A DNA stretch of 64,000 bases from Mucilaginibacter gossypii (lineage in GTDB: Bacteria; Bacteroidota; Bacteroidia; Sphingobacteriales; Sphingobacteriaceae), in the NCBI RefSeq assembly GCF_900100945.1, contig NZ_FNCG01000004.1, positions 521,345-585,344 of the forward strand, written 5' to 3'. Position 1 is the first letter of the stretch. Every line of letters begins with the position of its first letter. A model generated the notes under the pieces. It saw only the letters and a program-made list of their open reading frames with translations. It was not told the DNA's origin and ran no database searches. Positions 47,621 to 55,680 of this stretch are shown here, in pieces. The position numbers and the translations under genes were made by a program.

Positions 47621-47704
47621 AAAATGACTTAATGATGCAAAGCAAAATGACTCAATGACACAAGGTAAATGACCTAATGACGCGAAGCAAAATGACGCGA
47701 AGTG
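47621..47704. repeat. 23-base tandem repeat, about 3.7 copies
   Basis: Units AAAATGACTYAATGAYRCAAR-GY at 47621-47643 and 47644-47666, then 47667-47688 and a partial copy to 47704. The third unit is one base shorter and the copies have diverged by several substitutions. Not palindromic, unlike the other repeats here. Confidence 0.75.
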
Positions 47705-47729
47705 AAATTGAGCGTAGCAGATAAAAAAA

Positions 47730-47757
47730 TGCGTTCCGTATCTCACCCCGGAACGCA
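47730..47757 (-). terminator. Hairpin with T-tract on the minus strand
   Basis: TGCGTTCCG (47730-47738) and CGGAACGCA (47749-47757) pair perfectly. Reading leftward, TTTTTTT follows the stem. No leftward gene precedes it, so it would stop antisense transcription or act as part of a leader. Confidence 0.45.
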
Positions 47758-48032
47758 CACAATATCACGTCTCAAATGATATTGAATCAACTAAATCTCA
47801 GATATCATATTAAATGTGTACCCAAGTTCTTTATATTCGGATACCGGAAAGGAAACCGGTACAGAAATTTATCAAATGTTAACTATACAGTTTAAAAGTA
47901 CAGCAAATAATTACCTTAAAAAAAGCCGATTGTAAATATTTGAATAAAAACGGCAGTGCTATGTAATTATTATGAATTAATCTCCAAATTTACTTCAAAA
48001 TCTTTAAAAAGCCTCGTTTACTTCACATTTAT

Positions 48033-50270
48033 ATGGATAAATTGTTTGGTAAAATTGCTGTTACCGTGAAAGTTAATTTTATTATTGTTTCAATGTTTCT
48101 TCCTGCTTTGGTTTTTGCTCAAAAAATTAATCAAAAGGAAATAAAACGGAGCGAATCATTAGCAAAGTCAGTAACCATTATCAGGGATAATTGGGGAGTT
48201 CCTCACATTTATGGAAAAACAGATGCCGCTGTTGTTTTCGGATTGATGTATACCCAGTGCGAAGATAACTTTAAAGGTATTGAACGCAATTACCTTTACC
48301 AGCTAGGCAAACAGACCCAGGTTGATGGCGAAACTAATTTATATACCGACGTGCAACTGCAACTGATTGCCGATAGTGCCGATGCCATTAAAGATTATAA
48401 AACAAGCGCCCCCTGGTTCCGGAAACTGTTGGATGCGTTTGCCGATGGCATTAACTATTACCTATACAAACATCCCGAAGTAAAACCCCAGGTATTTAAA
48501 CATTTTGAACCCTGGTACGCGTTGATGTTTACCGATGGCAGCGTTGCCGCTACCGAAACCGGGGGGATTAAACTAAGCGAAACCAAAGAGTTTTACAGTA
48601 CTGCCCCCGAAAAGCTCGGCGCGGTGATCAGCGAGCCGGAAAAAAATATTTACGACATGGTGAACGAGCGCGAAACCGGCTCAAACGGCTTTGCTATAGC
48701 ACCATCCAAATCGGCATCGGGCCATGCTTTGTTGTATATCAATCCGCATGTGCCGTTCTATTTTCGCAGTGAGGTTGCGCTGGTAAGCGATGAAGGCCTT
48801 AACGCGTACGGGGCTGTTACCTGGGGCCAGTTTTTTATTTACCAGGGCTTTAACCAGCACTGCGGATGGATGCATACCAGTGCCTATGCCGACGTAGCCG
48901 ATCTTTACGCCGAAAAAGTGAGTAAAAAAGAGGGTAAATGGTATTACGAATATGATGGTAAGCTAAGGCCCGTTATCACCCGCGAACTATCTTTCAAAAT
49001 AAAGCATAACGATGAGATTGAACAGCGCTCCATAACAGGCTATTATACCCATCACGGCCCGGTGCTGGGCGCCAGGGATGGTAAGTGGATGGCACTTAAA
49101 GCTAACAACCGCTCATACAATGCCCTGGTTGAGTCATGGCTGATAACCAAAGCTAATAACCTGGGCGAATATAAAAAGGCCATGAATATGTTATCAAACG
49201 CTACAAACAGTACCGTTTACGCAGATGATAAGGGGAATACAATTTTTTGGTACGGCAACTACATCCCCAAACGCAATCCCAAATATGACTGGAGCCTGCC
49301 GGTTGATGGCAGCACATCAGCTACCGAATGGCAGGGTGTCCACAAGCTGAGCGAGATCATCACCATTACCAACCCCGCCACCGGCTGGATCCAGAACTGT
49401 AATTCAACACCATATACGGCTTCGGGCACGTCAAGTCCGGATAAAAGTAAATACCCGGCGTACATGGCCCCCGATGGTGAAAACTACCGGGCAGTAACTG
49501 CTATCCGGATTTTAAAAGATGCGAAAAACCTTACGCTTGATGGCCTGGTAGTCAAAGGGTATGACCACTACCTGGCCGCTTTTGACGATCTGTTACCCTC
49601 ACTTTTTAAAGCATACGATGCAGCCCCCGATTCTGTAAAGCAATCGCTTGCTGAGCCAGTAAAGATACTGCAGCAATGGGACAGGAATACCGCTATCCAT
49701 TCTGTAGCCAGTTCGCTTGCTATTGAATGGGGCACCCTGATGGTGAAAGCACTGCCGCCGCCTCAAACCGATCAGGAAAGCACTTTTATTACCCGGCGCT
49801 TTCAAACATTGGTTAAAACCATAAGTCCGGCGCAGCAATTAGCCTGGTTAAATGATGTACTTAAAAATTTGCAAAGCCGTTTTGGTACCTGGAAAGTGGA
49901 GTGGGGGGAGATGAACCGTTACCAGCGCCCGGATGATGGCATTAGCTTTGATGATAACAAACCCAGTATCCCGGTTGGTTTAACAGGATCGGGCTTTGGA
50001 CAGCTGCCATCGTTCCAGAGCCGTACCATGAACACCAACAAGCGGTATGGATATTCGGGCAATAGTTTTATCGCTGTTGTGGAATTTGGTACACGGTTAA
50101 GGGCCAAAAGCATCGTAAATGGCGGCAGCTCTTTTGACCCTGCATCAAAAAACTTCACCGATCAGGAGCAGGGCATTATTGACGGTAAATTTAAGGATGT
50201 GCTGTTTTACAAAAAAGATGTTTTAAAGCACGTGCAGCGCACCTATCATCCCGGCGACGGTTTTAAATAG
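48033..50270 (+). CDS. Penicillin-acylase-family Ntn hydrolase, exported
   Basis: A 745-residue exported acylase. Signal-like start (FIIVSMFLPALVFAQK), alpha-chain with VTIIRDNWGVPHIYGKTDA and VFGLMYTQCEDNFKGIER, then the autocatalytic cut before Ser217 in ERETGSNGFAIAPSKSASG, the nucleophile of the mature beta chain. Downstream VTWGQFFIYQGFNQHCGWMH and [12 protein letters not shown] segments fit. The family includes penicillin G acylase and acyl-homoserine lactone acylases (PvdQ/QuiP group). Penicillin or quorum signal or another amide substrate cannot be chosen from sequence alone. It stands with one small gene downstream. Confidence 0.9.
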   Translation: MDKLFGKIAVTVKVNFIIVSMFLPALVFAQKINQKEIKRSESLAKSVTIIRDNWGVPHIYGKTDAAVVFGLMYTQCEDNFKGIERNYLYQLGKQTQVDGETNLYTDVQLQLIADSADAIKDYKTSAPWFRKLLDAFADGINYYLYKHPEVKPQVFKHFEPWYALMFTDGSVAATETGGIKLSETKEFYSTAPEKLGAVISEPEKNIYDMVNERETGSNGFAIAPSKSASGHALLYINPHVPFYFRSEVALVSDEGLNAYGAVTWGQFFIYQGFNQHCGWMHTSAYADVADLYAEKVSKKEGKWYYEYDGKLRPVITRELSFKIKHNDEIEQRSITGYYTHHGPVLGARDGKWMALKANNRSYNALVESWLITKANNLGEYKKAMNMLSNATNSTVYADDKGNTIFWYGNYIPKRNPKYDWSLPVDGSTSATEWQGVHKLSEIITITNPATGWIQNCNSTPYTASGTSSPDKSKYPAYMAPDGENYRAVTAIRILKDAKNLTLDGLVVKGYDHYLAAFDDLLPSLFKAYDAAPDSVKQSLAEPVKILQQWDRNTAIHSVASSLAIEWGTLMVKALPPPQTDQESTFITRRFQTLVKTISPAQQLAWLNDVLKNLQSRFGTWKVEWGEMNRYQRPDDGISFDDNKPSIPVGLTGSGFGQLPSFQSRTMNTNKRYGYSGNSFIAVVEFGTRLRAKSIVNGGSSFDPASKNFTDQEQGIIDGKFKDVLFYKKDVLKHVQRTYHPGDGFK

Positions 50271-50297
50271 TAAAAAGTATATTTGGTAAGTTAAAAA

Positions 50298-50786
50298 ATG
50301 AAGAGAACCCTGTTAATTGCCTTATTGTTGTTTTGCAGCGAAACGTTGTTTGCCCAAAGCATAACCATTAATGATCTGGCAAATATCTCCAATCTTTCAA
50401 ACGCCGAAGCACACAACTATCTTACCCTCGGGAAAAAATTCAAGCGCCGGTATCTCCAGGATGTTAACGGCAACAGCATTGAGCACCTGAACAGGATAGG
50501 GCCGGATAATAAGGAAGAAACCATTGTAATAGGCGTTAGTAGCAAGCTTAGCAGCGGAGCTGTACTGCGTACCGTTACCTATACCACTTCTACACCGCAA
50601 CACATCATTAATTTAATAGGCCAGGCTAAACACATGGGTCTGATCATGAAACTCCACGGCTCTGATGTGAAAAACGATATCTATCTTTTTGATAATGATT
50701 TTTTCCATATCGTAATATTCCTTAATCACGATAATATCTCCGGCTCGGTAGAAGTGCACCAAAAGGAATATTTAGGTTTTGATTGA
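50298..50786 (+). CDS. Exported hypothetical protein
   Basis: A 162-residue exported protein (signal MKRTLLIALLLFCSETLFA). The mature part is mixed alpha/beta: NDLANISNLSNAEAHNYLTL, then VIGVSSKLSSGAVLRTVTY and KNDIYLFDNDFFHIVIFLN. No family recognised. It begins 27 bases after the acylase stop on the same strand and could share its transcript. Confidence 0.7.
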   Translation: MKRTLLIALLLFCSETLFAQSITINDLANISNLSNAEAHNYLTLGKKFKRRYLQDVNGNSIEHLNRIGPDNKEETIVIGVSSKLSSGAVLRTVTYTTSTPQHIINLIGQAKHMGLIMKLHGSDVKNDIYLFDNDFFHIVIFLNHDNISGSVEVHQKEYLGFD

Positions 50787-51121
50787 TTCTGAACCATGAT
50801 TTTAGGGACTTAAGGATTGCCGGGATGATAATCGAAATATCCCTGGCTATTTAAAACCTGTCCATTTAACAAATTCAAAAAACAGTTCAGACAAAAATCC
50901 TGTCCATCTAATAGATTCCTTAAAAATCCCGTTTCAGAAAAAAAACTGACAATCCCCAATCTCTAAAAATCAAAGTTCAAAATCAACGCTATCAGCGTAA
51001 TCAAAACACATCAACGGTCTATGCCAAAATAGTTGAACATTTTGTTTAATTCCCGATAACTATTTACCTGCAAACCTTATTTCTTTGTATTACCGATATA
51101 AACTTTTTTGAGAGCTATTCT
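50787..51121. repeat. Intergenic region with degenerate AGGATT/AATCC inverted repeats
   Basis: Before the fucose cluster, 335 bases. CTGAACCATGATTTTAGGGA and AAGGATTGCCGGGATG at 50789-50825 face repeated AATCCTGTCCATCTAATAGA-type segments at about 50860-50945. The left part recurs near 60053-60083 (CTGAACCGTGATTTTTAGGA). The last 110 bases are AT-rich and probably contain the promoter of the mutarotase operon. Confidence 0.5.
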
Positions 51122-51454
51122 ATGAGCCAGCGATACTGTTTAACCCTCGATCTGAAAGACGACGCGGCACTCATTGCCGAATACGAAAAATATCACCAGG
51201 CTATTTGGCCCGAAATTCATGACAGCATTATCGCCAAAGGAATCACCAAAATGGAGATCTACCGTTTTGATACCCGCATGTTCATGATCATGGAGGTTGA
51301 TGATACTTTCAGTTTCGAAAAATCGGCAGCTTTAGATGCGGCGAACCCTAAAGTAAAGGAATGGGAAGATTTGATGTGGGGATTTCAGTCGCCGGTAAAA
51401 AATGCGCCCGCAGGTGCAAAATGGGTTTTAATGGACAAAATTTTCTCCTTATAA
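51122..51454 (+). CDS. L-rhamnose/L-fucose mutarotase family protein (DUF718)
   Basis: A 110-residue protein of the RhaM/DUF718 family, which interconverts sugar anomers. Conserved patches: YCLTLDLKDDAALIAEYEKY with HQAIWPEI, the catalytic His and Tyr set, MEIYRFDTRMFMIMEV and WEDLMWGFQ. The neighbouring fucosidases argue for L-fucose as substrate in place of rhamnose. First gene of the cluster, 11 bases before the fucosidase. Confidence 0.9.
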   Translation: MSQRYCLTLDLKDDAALIAEYEKYHQAIWPEIHDSIIAKGITKMEIYRFDTRMFMIMEVDDTFSFEKSAALDAANPKVKEWEDLMWGFQSPVKNAPAGAKWVLMDKIFSL

Positions 51455-51465
51455 ATAGAATAGTT

Positions 51466-52818
51466 ATGCTAAAGAAACTACAATTACTGTTGATGTTTGT
51501 GTTGCTGATGGCCCCATCGGTATTTGCCCAAAAAATGATAGGCACCGAAACCGATACCCAGAAAGAGAAACGCATGGAATGGTGGAAGGACGACCGTTTT
51601 GGTATGTTCATTCACTGGGGCCTGTACTCGCAGGCTGCCCGCCACGAATGGGTAAAGCATAACGAAAAAATTGATAACGCCGGTTACCAGAAATATTTCG
51701 ACCAGTTTAACCCCGACCTGTTTGACCCGCAAAAATGGGCAAAGCAGGCCAAAGCGGCAGGGATGAAATATGCGGTACTAACCACCAAGCACCACGAAGG
51801 ATTTTGCCTGTTCGATTCAAAATTTACTGATTATAAAGCTCCCAATACCAAAGCCAAACGCGATCTGGTACGTGAATACGTAAACGCTTTCAGGGCACAG
51901 GGTTTAAAAGTTGGCTTTTATTATTCGCTGTTAGACTGGCACCATCCGCAATATACTATTGACGAGATCCACCCACAGTCGCCTGCCGATAAAAGCGATG
52001 CCTCATATGCTAAACTGAACAAAGGGCGCGATATGGCCAAATACCGCCAGTACATGCGCGATCAGATCACCGAACTGCTAACCAAATACGGCAAAATCGA
52101 TATCCTTTGGCTTGATTTCTCATTCCCGCGCAAAGATGGTCACGGTAAAGGCAAAGACGAATGGGGATCTGTTGAGTTGCTTAAGCTGATCAGGAAGTTA
52201 CAGCCGGGCATTATTGTAGATAACCGCCTTAACTTGGAAGAGTATAAAGACGGCGCTGATTTTGAAACCCCTGAACAGGTAAGCACTGCCGAACTGGCCA
52301 AATACCGTGGCAAAACCTGGGAAACCTGCCAAACCTTTTCGGGTTCATGGGGGTACTACCGTGATGAAAATACCTGGAAAACCCATCGTCAACTGCTCGA
52401 TCTGTTAATTACTTCGGTAAGCAATGGCGGCAACCTGATCCTGAATGTGGGGCCAACCGCACGCGGCGAGTTTGACTATCGTGCTACCCGCGCGCTGGAT
52501 AGCCTGGCTTACTGGATGCACGCCAACAGCAAATCGGTATACAACTGCACGTTTGCTCCTGATACTTATAAAATACCAGAGGGAACCAAGCTTACTTATA
52601 ACAAAGCCGCCGGTAAACTGTATATACATTTGTTTAACTATCCGCAAGGCAAGCTGGTTTTACCTGGTTACAAAGGCAAGATCAAATACGCGCAGTTTTT
52701 AAATGACAGCTCTGAACTTTTATATAAGGATGGCAGCGGTGACGACCTGGAGTTAACGCTCCCCGCACAAAAACCGCCGTATGAAATTCCGGTAATTGAA
52801 CTTACGCTTCAGCAATAA
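51466..52818 (+). CDS. Exported GH29 alpha-L-fucosidase 1
   Basis: A 450-residue exported fucosidase from the ATG at 51466; the frame opens at 51361 inside the mutarotase gene, but only this ATG gives a signal peptide (MLKKLQLLLMFVLLMAPSVFA). GH29 features: WWKDDRFGMFIHWGLYS, KYAVLTTKHHEGFCLFDS and YYSLLDWHHP near residues 44-165, and the nucleophile Asp217 in ILWLDFSFP. A C-terminal beta domain ends at about 450. It hydrolyses terminal alpha-L-fucose, presumably in the periplasm. A second, diverged GH29 gene lies at 55681. Confidence 0.95.
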   Translation: MLKKLQLLLMFVLLMAPSVFAQKMIGTETDTQKEKRMEWWKDDRFGMFIHWGLYSQAARHEWVKHNEKIDNAGYQKYFDQFNPDLFDPQKWAKQAKAAGMKYAVLTTKHHEGFCLFDSKFTDYKAPNTKAKRDLVREYVNAFRAQGLKVGFYYSLLDWHHPQYTIDEIHPQSPADKSDASYAKLNKGRDMAKYRQYMRDQITELLTKYGKIDILWLDFSFPRKDGHGKGKDEWGSVELLKLIRKLQPGIIVDNRLNLEEYKDGADFETPEQVSTAELAKYRGKTWETCQTFSGSWGYYRDENTWKTHRQLLDLLITSVSNGGNLILNVGPTARGEFDYRATRALDSLAYWMHANSKSVYNCTFAPDTYKIPEGTKLTYNKAAGKLYIHLFNYPQGKLVLPGYKGKIKYAQFLNDSSELLYKDGSGDDLELTLPAQKPPYEIPVIELTLQQ

Positions 52819-52867
52819 GCAAAAAAATATTGTCCTTACTAAAAAAAGGGCCGATCATATACAAATA

Positions 52868-54529
52868 ATGTCAACACAAAAGGAAACATATTTAAGGATC
52901 CATCCGCATGATAACGTACTGGTAGCCTTACAGGACCTGCCGCAGGGAACCGTTATCACGTTTGATGGACAAACTTTTACACTGGTAGATAAAGTAGCGG
53001 CAAAGCATAAATTCGCCATTAACGAACTGCCGGTAGACAAGGAAATTTACATGTACGGCGTGCTGGTAGGCAAAGCCTCGGCCGTCATACCGCAGGGTGG
53101 TTTGTTAACCACCGAAAATGTGCACCACGCAGCCGAAGGCTTCCATTTGGGCGAACGCAAGCTACAATGGCACCAGCCCGATACGACTAACTTTGAAGGC
53201 AAAACCTTTATGGGCTACCACCGTGCCGATGGTTCGGTAGGTACAGGTAACTATTGGATAGTGGTACCGATGGTTTTTTGCGAAAACAGGAATATCAACG
53301 TATTAAAGGAAGCACTGGTTGATAAGCTGGGCTACAAAAAAGCCAAAAGCTACGAGGGCGATGTGGAGCAGTTGATGGAACTTTACCAGGCTGGTAAATC
53401 TGTAGAGGAGATCTTGAACGCCGATATCCAGGTATCCGAGGATAAGCCAAACTCTAAACGCCTGTTCAAAAATATCGACGGTATTAAATTTCTGAGTCAC
53501 AGCATGGGTTGCGGCGGCACCCGCGAGGATTCAGATACCCTTTGCGGATTGATAGCAGGCTACATTACCCACCCCAACGTGGCCGGAGCAACCATATTAA
53601 GCTTAGGCTGCCAACATGCGCAGGTGAGCATTTTGCAAAATGAAATTGCTAAACGTGATGCTAATTTCAGCAAGCCGCTGGTAGTATTGGAGCAACAAAA
53701 AGTAGGCACCGAAAGCGAGCTATTGAAACAAGCTTTGAAACAAACCTTCGCGGGTTTAGTGAAAGCCAATGAAACAACCCGTCAACCTGCACCATTGTCA
53801 AAACTGTGTATTGGCTTGGAGTGCGGCGGTTCGGATGGTTTTTCGGGCATTTCGGCTAACCCTGCATTGGGTTACTTGTCTGATTTGCTGGTTACCATGG
53901 GCGGATCCGTGATCCTGTCGGAATTCCCTGAGCTTTGCGGTGTGGAGCAGGAACTGAGCGACCGTTGTATCGATGTGGAAACCGCTAGCCGCTTCATGCA
54001 CCTCATGACTACTTATAATGCACGTGCAGAGGCGGATGGATCGGGCTTTTATGCCAACCCGTCGCCGGGCAATATCCGCGATGGATTGATCACTGATGCC
54101 ATTAAATCGGCAGGTGCCGCTAAAAAAGGCGGTACGTCGCCGGTAACAGCAGTTTTGGATTATCCTGAAAAAGTAACCAAACCTGGTTTGAATTTACTAT
54201 GTACCCCCGGAAGCGATGTGGAAAGCACCACTGCCGAAGTAGGCGCAGGCGCAAACATCGTACTATTCACTACCGGTTTGGGGACACCTACTGGCAACCC
54301 GGTTACGCCGGTCATCAAACTATCAACCAATACGGCTATGTTTGAGCGTATGCCCGATATTATAGATATTAACTGCGGTACCATTATTGAAGGTTCCGAA
54401 ACCATTCACCAGGCCGGCGAGCGGATCCTGGATTACGTAATAAAAGTAGCCAGCGGCGAAGCCGAACCTAAATCGGTAAAACTTGGCCAGGATGATTTTA
54501 TCCCGTGGAAGAGAGGGGTGTCGTTGTAA
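52868..54529 (+). CDS. UxaA-family sugar-acid dehydratase, probable L-fuconate dehydratase
   Basis: A 553-residue protein from the ATG at 52868. The N-terminal SAF domain (residues about 8-90: LRIHPHDNVLVALQDLPQG) is joined to the large UxaA domain (about 120-550) with YHRADGSVGTGNYWIVVP, HSMGCGGTREDSDTL, GLECGGSDGFSGISANPALG and INCGTIIEGSE. Members are altronate and galactarate dehydratases. By context the substrate is most likely L-fuconate, giving 2-keto-3-deoxy-L-fuconate. The usual FucD of other bacteria is an enolase-superfamily enzyme, so this would be a non-homologous replacement. Altronate dehydratase is the alternative. Confidence 0.82.
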   Translation: MSTQKETYLRIHPHDNVLVALQDLPQGTVITFDGQTFTLVDKVAAKHKFAINELPVDKEIYMYGVLVGKASAVIPQGGLLTTENVHHAAEGFHLGERKLQWHQPDTTNFEGKTFMGYHRADGSVGTGNYWIVVPMVFCENRNINVLKEALVDKLGYKKAKSYEGDVEQLMELYQAGKSVEEILNADIQVSEDKPNSKRLFKNIDGIKFLSHSMGCGGTREDSDTLCGLIAGYITHPNVAGATILSLGCQHAQVSILQNEIAKRDANFSKPLVVLEQQKVGTESELLKQALKQTFAGLVKANETTRQPAPLSKLCIGLECGGSDGFSGISANPALGYLSDLLVTMGGSVILSEFPELCGVEQELSDRCIDVETASRFMHLMTTYNARAEADGSGFYANPSPGNIRDGLITDAIKSAGAAKKGGTSPVTAVLDYPEKVTKPGLNLLCTPGSDVESTTAEVGAGANIVLFTTGLGTPTGNPVTPVIKLSTNTAMFERMPDIIDINCGTIIEGSETIHQAGERILDYVIKVASGEAEPKSVKLGQDDFIPWKRGVSL

Positions 54530-54537
54530 TATAGGAG

Positions 54538-54820
54538 GTTGTTGGTGACAACACCAACAACGGCGAAAGATTTGCGTGGAGGCATAAAGTTGTAGGTGAC
54601 AACACCAACAACGGCGAAGAGGAGAGTGTCGTTATAACATCAATAAAAGCTGGGGCTCGTGCGATTCCCTCCCTCGGGAGGGTGTAGGGAAGGGTTTCTT
54701 CGATATGCTTAATCGGCAAGCATGGCGTATAAACCCCTCCCTGCCACCGCATAGTCCAACCGCACCCCTCCCGAGGGAGGGAATTGAAAAAAGTTGTTGG
54801 TGACAATACCAACAACGGCG
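54538..54820. repeat. Three copies of a 28-base palindromic unit
   Basis: GTTGTTGGTGACAACACCAA followed by CAACGGCG at 54538-54565; nearly the same at 54589-54616 (one changed base) and 54793-54820 (one changed base). The unit contains the palindrome GTTGTTGGTG/ACCAACAAC. Spacing is 51 and 204 bases, and the latter gap contains the inverted repeat of 54664-54784. It is not a CRISPR array. Confidence 0.85.
54664..54784. repeat. Nested CCCTCCCTCGGGAGGG palindrome
   Basis: ATTCCCTCCCTCGGGAGGGT at 54664-54683 pairs with ACCCCTCCCGAGGGAGGGAA at about 54764-54783. A second inner pair, AGGGAAGGGTTT and AAACCCCTCCCT, sits between them. Related shorter copies lie near 34338-34370 (TCCCTTTAAGGGAGATTTAG) and 54858-54890 (CCCCTTTCGGGGGAGATTTA). 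Confidence 0.75.
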
Positions 54821-54902
54821 TTGAGAGATAAAATATTAATAACCATAAAACAAAAAAGTCTCCCCTTTCGGGGGAGATTTAGAGGGGGCCCGGCCCGTAC
54901 TT

Positions 54903-55667
54903 ATGTTCAAACTAACCAATAAATCAGTAATTATAACAGGCGGCGGCAGCGGCATAGGCAAAGCTATGGCCGTGTTATTTGCACAGCAAGGCGCCGAGGT
55001 TCATATCATCGAATTAAACGATCAGGCGGCAGCCGATACCGTGACCGAAATAACTACGGCGGGCGGTAAAGCTACGGGCTATGCCTGTGATGTAAGTAAC
55101 CAGCAGCAAGTGGTTGATACTTTTACCAAAATAGGTAAGATAGATATCCTGATCAATAACGCAGGCATAGCGCATATTGGCAGGGCAGATAATACCAGTA
55201 CCGAAGATTTTGAGCGTGTGTTTAACGTGAATGTTAAAGGCGCTTACAACTGCCTTTACGCGGCCCTCCCGGCAATGAAAGCCAATGGCGGCGGCGTGAT
55301 CCTCAACACGGCTTCCATAGCAGCTAGCGTTGGCATTACCGACAGGTTTGCTTACTCCATGAGCAAGGGCGCCATCCATGCTATGACCTTATCTGTAGCG
55401 CGTGATTTTCTGCATGATAACATCCGTTGCAACTGTATCTCGCCGGCAAGGGTGCATACACCTTTTGTGGATGGGTTCATCGCCAAAAACTACGCTGGTC
55501 GTGAGGATGAAATCTTTGAAAAGCTCTCAAAAAGTCAACCGATAGGCAGGATGGGTAAACCGGAAGAAGTAGCTGCTTTGGCACTTTACCTTTGCTCAGA
55601 CGAAGCTGGATTTATTACCGGCACCGATTATCCTATCGATGGCGGCTTTATCACCCTGAACAATTAA
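54903..55667 (+). CDS. SDR-family dehydrogenase, probable 2-keto-3-deoxy-L-fuconate dehydrogenase
   Basis: A 254-residue short-chain dehydrogenase with the nucleotide motif GGGSGIGKAMAVLFA, the NAG motif (INNAGIAHIGRADN), catalytic Ser, Tyr151 and Lys155 in FAYSMSKGAIHAM, and C-terminal GTDYPIDGGFITLNN. Set between the dehydratase and the FAH-family hydrolase, it should oxidise 2-keto-3-deoxy-L-fuconate to the 2,4-diketo compound with NAD. L-fucose dehydrogenase is also an SDR and cannot be excluded. It starts 374 bases after the dehydratase, beyond the repeats. Confidence 0.85.
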   Translation: MFKLTNKSVIITGGGSGIGKAMAVLFAQQGAEVHIIELNDQAAADTVTEITTAGGKATGYACDVSNQQQVVDTFTKIGKIDILINNAGIAHIGRADNTSTEDFERVFNVNVKGAYNCLYAALPAMKANGGGVILNTASIAASVGITDRFAYSMSKGAIHAMTLSVARDFLHDNIRCNCISPARVHTPFVDGFIAKNYAGREDEIFEKLSKSQPIGRMGKPEEVAALALYLCSDEAGFITGTDYPIDGGFITLNN

Positions 55668-55680
55668 AACCTGACTTAAT

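Larger units (their letters stand above)
47563..48032. other. Intergenic region with a tandem repeat and a hairpin
   Basis: 470 bases between DUF3810 and the acylase gene. It holds the 23-base tandem repeat (47621-47704) and a hairpin at 47730-47757. The rest is AT-rich and unremarkable. A 64-codon minus-strand frame at 47564-47758 merely translates the repeat. Confidence 0.6.

Noticed and set aside
47564..47758. 64-codon minus-strand frame near DUF3810
   Set aside because: It only translates the 23-base tandem repeat and the hairpin.
48033..50270. Specific call of penicillin G acylase or quorum-quenching acylase
   Set aside because: The Ntn nucleophile and fold are clear, but substrate-pocket residues cannot be read confidently.
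54538..54820. CRISPR array
   Set aside because: Only three units, spacing of 51 and 204 bases, internal palindrome, no cas genes.
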